Source: Choanephora cucurbitarum (lineage: Eukaryota > Mucoromycota > Mucoromycetes > Mucorales > Choanephoraceae). From it: a stretch of 64,000 nucleotides of DNA. Shown piece by piece: positions 59,720 to 64,000 of the stretch; the stretch's first letter is position 1, and each line of letters starts with the position of its first letter. The notes below the pieces were generated by a model, which saw only the letters and a program-made list of their open reading frames with translations, was not told the origin of the DNA and searched no databases. The position numbers and the translations under genes are program-made. The stretch spans positions 36,720 through 100,719 of the forward strand of contig JAIWNI010000101.1 of assembly GCA_025331435.1 (NCBI GenBank), given 5' to 3'.

Positions 59720-60901
59720 CTAAAGTTTCAACAGAAGCTTGCCAGTGGTCCTTCTACTCTCAATGTCAATATGGGCTTGGCTAGCATCTTTGAGGTCATA
59801 TATTTTGTGGATATGCAGCTTGATTATCTTCTTTCTGAGAAGGTCCAGGACTTCGCTCCACCACTTGACAAATTCTTCTCGAGTATCAACGTATGCATCA
59901 AGAGCAGGTCTCATAAGCTTGAGGGCTTTTGGAGTTAAGCAGTTTATAGAAATAGGTGGTACAACACCAGTAGCATTACCAAAAGAAATCAGAGTACCCA
60001 AGCGACGTGTAACAGCAAGAGAACTTTCGAACGTGTCCTTTCCTACACCATCCAAAACAGCATGGCACCCCAAATTATTAGTAATCTCATTGACGCGTTT
60101 GACTACGTCTTCACGAGTATAGATAATAGTGTGGGTGGCTCCATTTTGACGTGCAAGCTCGGCTTTCTCTTCTGAACTAACAGTACCAATCACAGTGGCG
60201 CCAAGATGGTGTGCCATTTGACACAACAACAAACCTACACCCCCAGCTGCTGCATGAACCAAAATGATGTCGCCTTTTTTGACAGGGTAGCCATCACGTA
60301 CCATTGTCCAAGCTGTCAATCCTTGAATGCCTATAGCAGCAGCTTCTTCATAGCTAACATCGTCAGTTAATGTCTGAACATTGGCGGCATTGACATTGGT
60401 ATATTCTGCATATGTAGAGCCAGATAGATAGACGACACGATCGCCTACCTTTAAATCCTTGACATTCGAACCAACCTCGACAACTTCACCAGCACTAAAA
60501 GTAAAGCCGAACGCGTTAATGAATTACTGAAATTAAAACTGAAATTGAAAGAATATATACCCTTCTCTGCCAAGTGTGTAAGGAAGGGGGACTTTATAGA
60601 GACCGGTTCTATGGTAGGTGTCGATATAGTTTATACCAACAAAGTGGTTCTTGATAAGCACAGAGTCACTGTTCACTTGAGGAACAGGAACATCTTCCTT
60701 GTAAATCAATTTATCAGCAGCACCATGCTCATTGATAAAGACAGCGCGCATTGTATTTTTAGTAGACATAAATTTTGTACTATATGTTATTGGAAAGTGC
60801 TTCAAAGATGCTTTGCGAAAGAAAAGTCGAGACGAGACGTTGCGAAGAAGCATACGAGAAGAAAGATGAAACCATTTTAACAGAGGATTTGAATTTGTCA
60901 T
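59720..60901 (-). CDS. ZTA1: NADPH:quinone oxidoreductase, zeta-crystallin type
   Basis: Two exons (60901..60561 and 60494..59720) give 371 aa. This medium-chain reductase family uses NADPH to reduce quinones and aldehydes and helps against oxidative stress; yeast Zta1 is the likely relative. The catalytic fold begins MRAVFINEHGAADKL, followed by the GroES-like region (GINYIDTYHRTGLYK, PYTLGREG, GAGEVVEVG), AAAIGIQGLTAW and the Rossmann motif VHAAAGGVG. No structural zinc cysteine cluster is present, as expected for this subfamily. About 50 residues precede the domain, rich in Arg/Ser/Leu/Phe and nearly free of acid, which looks like a mitochondrial targeting sequence; a second in-frame Met lies just before the domain (MSTKNTM), so a cytosolic form is possible. 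Confidence 0.9.
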
Positions 60902-61023
60902 GCTGCAGTCACAGATGGCGAAACTTAATTATGCATTTAGTACTTTTGTAACACTTCCAAAAAAGAAAAGGTCTCTCATAGAAATCAAAAGTACATGTTG
61001 TGGTGTTTATTGAAATAAATAAG

Positions 61024-63066
61024 TTATTCGTCGTGCGCAATCGGCACATTTTTTCTTCTACCTAATAGTGTAGCATTGTTGATGTTTAACTCAAAGACTT
61101 GGTTTGCCTTTGACTTTGTAGATGATGGGTTGTTGGACCCGCGCTTCGGTGGAGCATCTGTCTTTAATCCACCAGCCAGTTTTTGGATCAATGTGTTGTG
61201 GCCTTGCTTCTTTTCATCTTTGAGATGTGTGATGTTCAGTTTCTTTCCTAATGATTCTATTTGACGCTCATGATGCTTTTCGTCGTCTTCGTTATCATCT
61301 GAAGAAGATGCGGCGGAGGAGCTAGAGTTATCATCTTTAGTGGGTATAGAGTCATCATCGTCGTCATCGTCTTCATCATCATCTGACACAGAAGGACCAT
61401 TAAGCACATGAAATCGTCCTTGTTGAGGTTGAACAACGCCATTCTGCGATTTTCTGTGCTGCTGGAATATTTTCTTGTTTTCTTTTCGTTTAGCTTTTTC
61501 TTCTCCCATACGATGTACTGCATATGATACATCAAATGCCTCTTTCATTGAAGTGACGCCAGAAATAAATGCATCTTTTCGTTTGCTAGAGCGGGGGATG
61601 TTTCGCGGTGAAGAAGGAGTAGCTGGAATTGCTTCGGACGCATTGACATCCATATTTGATGGAGGCACGTATAACTTAGAGGCATCCTCTTCTTCTTTAG
61701 TTACACTTGGTGCTGAAACAATGTTCTCGGACGAAAGATCTGCTGCAGGAATAGGTGTGTCCTATGGAATGAGTGAGCTAAAGCAGGGTTTCTGGTAGTC
61801 TTTTTTTTTAATTACCTGTCGTAACATCCAAGGATGGGATAGGAATTGATCGATTGTGTATCTTTTCTTGGGATTGACATCTAACAAATGACGTACCAAA
61901 TGCTTTGCGTCTACTGAGATATGATCCCACCATGGGCTCAAAAACACATATTGTCCCTTAGCTACTTTCTGGGTAAGCGTAGCAATACTTTCATCATAGA
62001 ATGGTGGAAAGCCACACAGCATGGTATACAAAACGCAACCCAAAGCCCACATGTCTACAGATTTAGAGTATCTTTCATCTCGTACAATTTCAGGTGCAGT
62101 ATATCCTACTGTTCCACAAGGGGTCATGGTTTGCTTATCCCAAACTACCTTAGATAGACCAAAGTCTGCAATCTTAACTTTGCCAACTCCACCTCCGCCT
62201 AATCCATATACAAACTCGCCTTCATCTTCCTTAGGCTCATCCTCATTTTCAGGTTGTGTTGGCAAGGGGCTATTCTTTCGCTCCATGAAGGGAATGGATT
62301 CGAACAAAATGTTCTCTGGTTTAATATCTCTGTGGACAACGCCACGCTCTTCATGTAAATACCGAATGCCTTCAGCTACTTGACGGATACAATGACGTGC
62401 AAGATCTTCGCTAAAATAAGTAAGCTGTACAATTTGATGAAATATTTCTCCTCCATTCATTAGCTCAAGAACCAAAAAATAATGCTAGATAGACAAAAAA
62501 GAAATGTCAGTAAGTGCTTCACAACAAAGAGACAATAAGCAATTTACATCAGTTGTTTCAATAAACGCAAGCATTTTTACAATAGACGGGTGATTTAAAG
62601 TGCGCATAATTTGTACTTCTTTCAAAATGCTTGCTTTCTAAATATACAGTTTAGTGTCATACAGACTAAAATAAACAGTGCAAAAAAAAAAAAGAGAACC
62701 ATGATGATACCTGGATTTGATTCAATTCGAATTTTCTGACTATTTTTATAGCTACATGTTGACCAGTTTCCTTATTCATAGCTTTATATACATTGGAAAA
62801 AGCACCTCTAATCCGATTGATTAGGTGAGCATACTGACTGTCTTTTTGTCTTTGCATCTCAATACATACTCGCCTAGTTTTTTTAAAAGCTGGTACTGAG
62901 ATAATCCTTCATAATTAGGTAATCTTGATTTTGCAATGTTTTCTTCTTGTACTATGCGCTCAGCTGCCTGCTTTGTATGGGCCTTCCGCTGCTCTGAGTT
63001 GCCATTTGTTGCTAGTTTATTATGACTGCTGCGAAATAAGTTTTTTATTTGATGAAATACAGACAT
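61024..63066 (-). CDS. Srk1/Rck2-type MAPK-activated serine/threonine kinase
   Basis: Five exons (63066..62870, 62807..62711, 62637..62548, 62484..61816, 61761..61024) give 596 aa. These CaMK-group kinases act downstream of the stress MAP kinase (Hog1/Sty1). Visible: glycine loop LGEGAFSNVY (formed by splicing), K87 in VAIK, catalytic D181 in HRDIKPEN, D235 in ADFGLSK, TPCGTVGYTAPE activation segment and SVDMWALGCVLY. Between HRD and DFG is an insertion of some 30 residues rich in Pro/Glu/Gly ending VYGLGGGGVGKVK, which is characteristic of Srk1/Rck kinases. The C-terminal 240 residues are disordered, with an acidic Asp/Ser run and basic stretches; MAPK docking there is expected but no motif is certain. 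Confidence 0.9.
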
Positions 63067-64000
63067 TTTGTAGGAGAAAGAAAAGAAGGTGCAGAAACAG
63101 AACAGAGAAGAAAAAAATAGTCTAAATAAATGTTACAAGCAATTGAAAATGCGCTCTTTCCCGAAACGATTGGCACACTTTTAAAAATAAGTTGGCACAT
63201 TGTTGTTTTTTAGCGCATTCTTTTCATGATATGAAATCAGCGCAAATAAATTGTTTCGAGTCCCTGAAATACAGTCTGATATTTAAATCAGGTACTGCTA
63301 TGTTAAGCTTGTTTCAGGAAACTGCGTAAAAGAGTGCTCTTCTCTTGAAAACCTTGGCATATGTATAGGGCCAAATGAAGTTAGTGCTGAAGACAAGAGG
63401 TGTTACCAAATAAGGTTGCTCTTTTTTCTTTGTAATAACTGCTGATCATGCGATCCTCTAAATCCTTTTGTGTCTTGAAGTAATACACTTAATTTGTTTA
63501 ATTCGCATTCCCAGACTATGTTTATAAACGAGCTATTAGCTTATAAAAGGAGTTTCTTATCTTTCACGGTTTCAAGATAACCTACCATTTAAGTGTGCAA
63601 GTTGCATTTTCTGGTTCCTAGTGTGTTGGCCACTTCTTTGGGTATGACACTTTTTCTGGCTTTAGATTCACTTGGATATAAAAAAAAAAAGAAAGGTCTT
63701 GGAGATGACCTAATTCATAATTATATTGTTATCAGAACATCATATTTTTTCATAAAACAATAAGGAACTGGAAACTAAAACTTGCCGAATCAGATTACTT
63801 GCGTCTTGTTTCTCTTATAGTCCCTTAAATCCAATTTACAAATCCCACTCAGCTTTTTCTGGCACTTTTCGGTTTTCCTGTCAGGACAAGCTCCGTTGTC
63901 TGTCTCAGTTTTCAACTTCCTATGATTCTATGGACCATTGACTTTATGCGCTTATCTCCTTTGGCTAATACACCCTGCATTTGTATGGTGCTGCATTTGC
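63067..64000. other. kinase upstream region, nothing else recognised
   Basis: AT-rich sequence to the end of the window containing the kinase promoter. No further gene or RNA recognised. Confidence 0.4.

Overview
This window looks like nuclear DNA of an early-diverging filamentous fungus, most likely a Mucoromycota (Mucorales-type) genome. It is AT-rich, its genes are split by many short introns (mostly 45-110 nt, GT-AG with a few GC-AG), and the proteins are fungal: Kex2, Nst1, Def1, an Srk1/Rck2-type kinase and Kre9-like secreted proteins. It also carries the transposon families common in that phylum. No species can be named from the sequence alone. All gene models are my own splicing from the raw sequence; those whose exons join in frame and rebuild a known family are given high confidence.

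Layout. 1-12 kb: the 3' end of an unrecognised gene; a small secreted Kre9/Knh1-like protein (-); an L-fuconate/sugar-acid dehydratase of the enolase superfamily (-); a full-length ABCC transporter (-) of 7 exons. 12-16.7 kb: RAE1/GLE2 (+), divergent from the ABC gene; a 2-Cys glutathione peroxidase (+); a vacuolar PQ-loop amino-acid exporter (-). 16.7-19.4 kb looks empty. 19.4-23.3 kb: a seven-exon AGTRAP-like membrane protein (-) and kexin KEX2 (-). 23.9-26.4 kb: a decayed Fanzor/TnpB-like RuvC nuclease gene (-). 27.5-33.0 kb: a complete Ty3/Gypsy LTR retrotransposon with two apparently identical 329-bp LTRs and one open 1579-aa Gag-Pol, sitting 130 bp upstream of the start codon of ribosomal protein gene RPS27 (+).

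35-37 kb: a glycerol-3-phosphate/DHAP acyltransferase (+). 37.5-37.8 kb: a small inverted-repeat (MITE-like) structure. 39.8-42.9 kb: DEF1 (+). 43.7-47.3 kb: NST1 (-). 47.8-49.4 kb: a decayed, unrecognised coding-like stretch. 50.8-53.1 kb: a mucin-like single-span membrane protein (-) and a ribokinase (-). 53.7-54.9 kb: a Tc1/mariner relic (-). 55.3-55.9 kb: a small secreted protein (-). 56-59.7 kb is nearly gene-free. 59.7-63.1 kb: a zeta-crystallin-type quinone oxidoreductase (-) and an Srk1/Rck2-type stress kinase (-).

The genes are independent housekeeping, secretory-pathway and stress loci, not a cluster. Recurring themes are secretion and the cell surface (KEX2, Kre9-like, mucin-like and small secreted proteins), vacuolar or membrane transport (ABCC, PQ-loop), and oxidative or stress response (GPX, quinone reductase, Srk1-like kinase, NST1). 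The most notable elements are the Fanzor relic and the young retrotransposon in the RPS27 promoter region.
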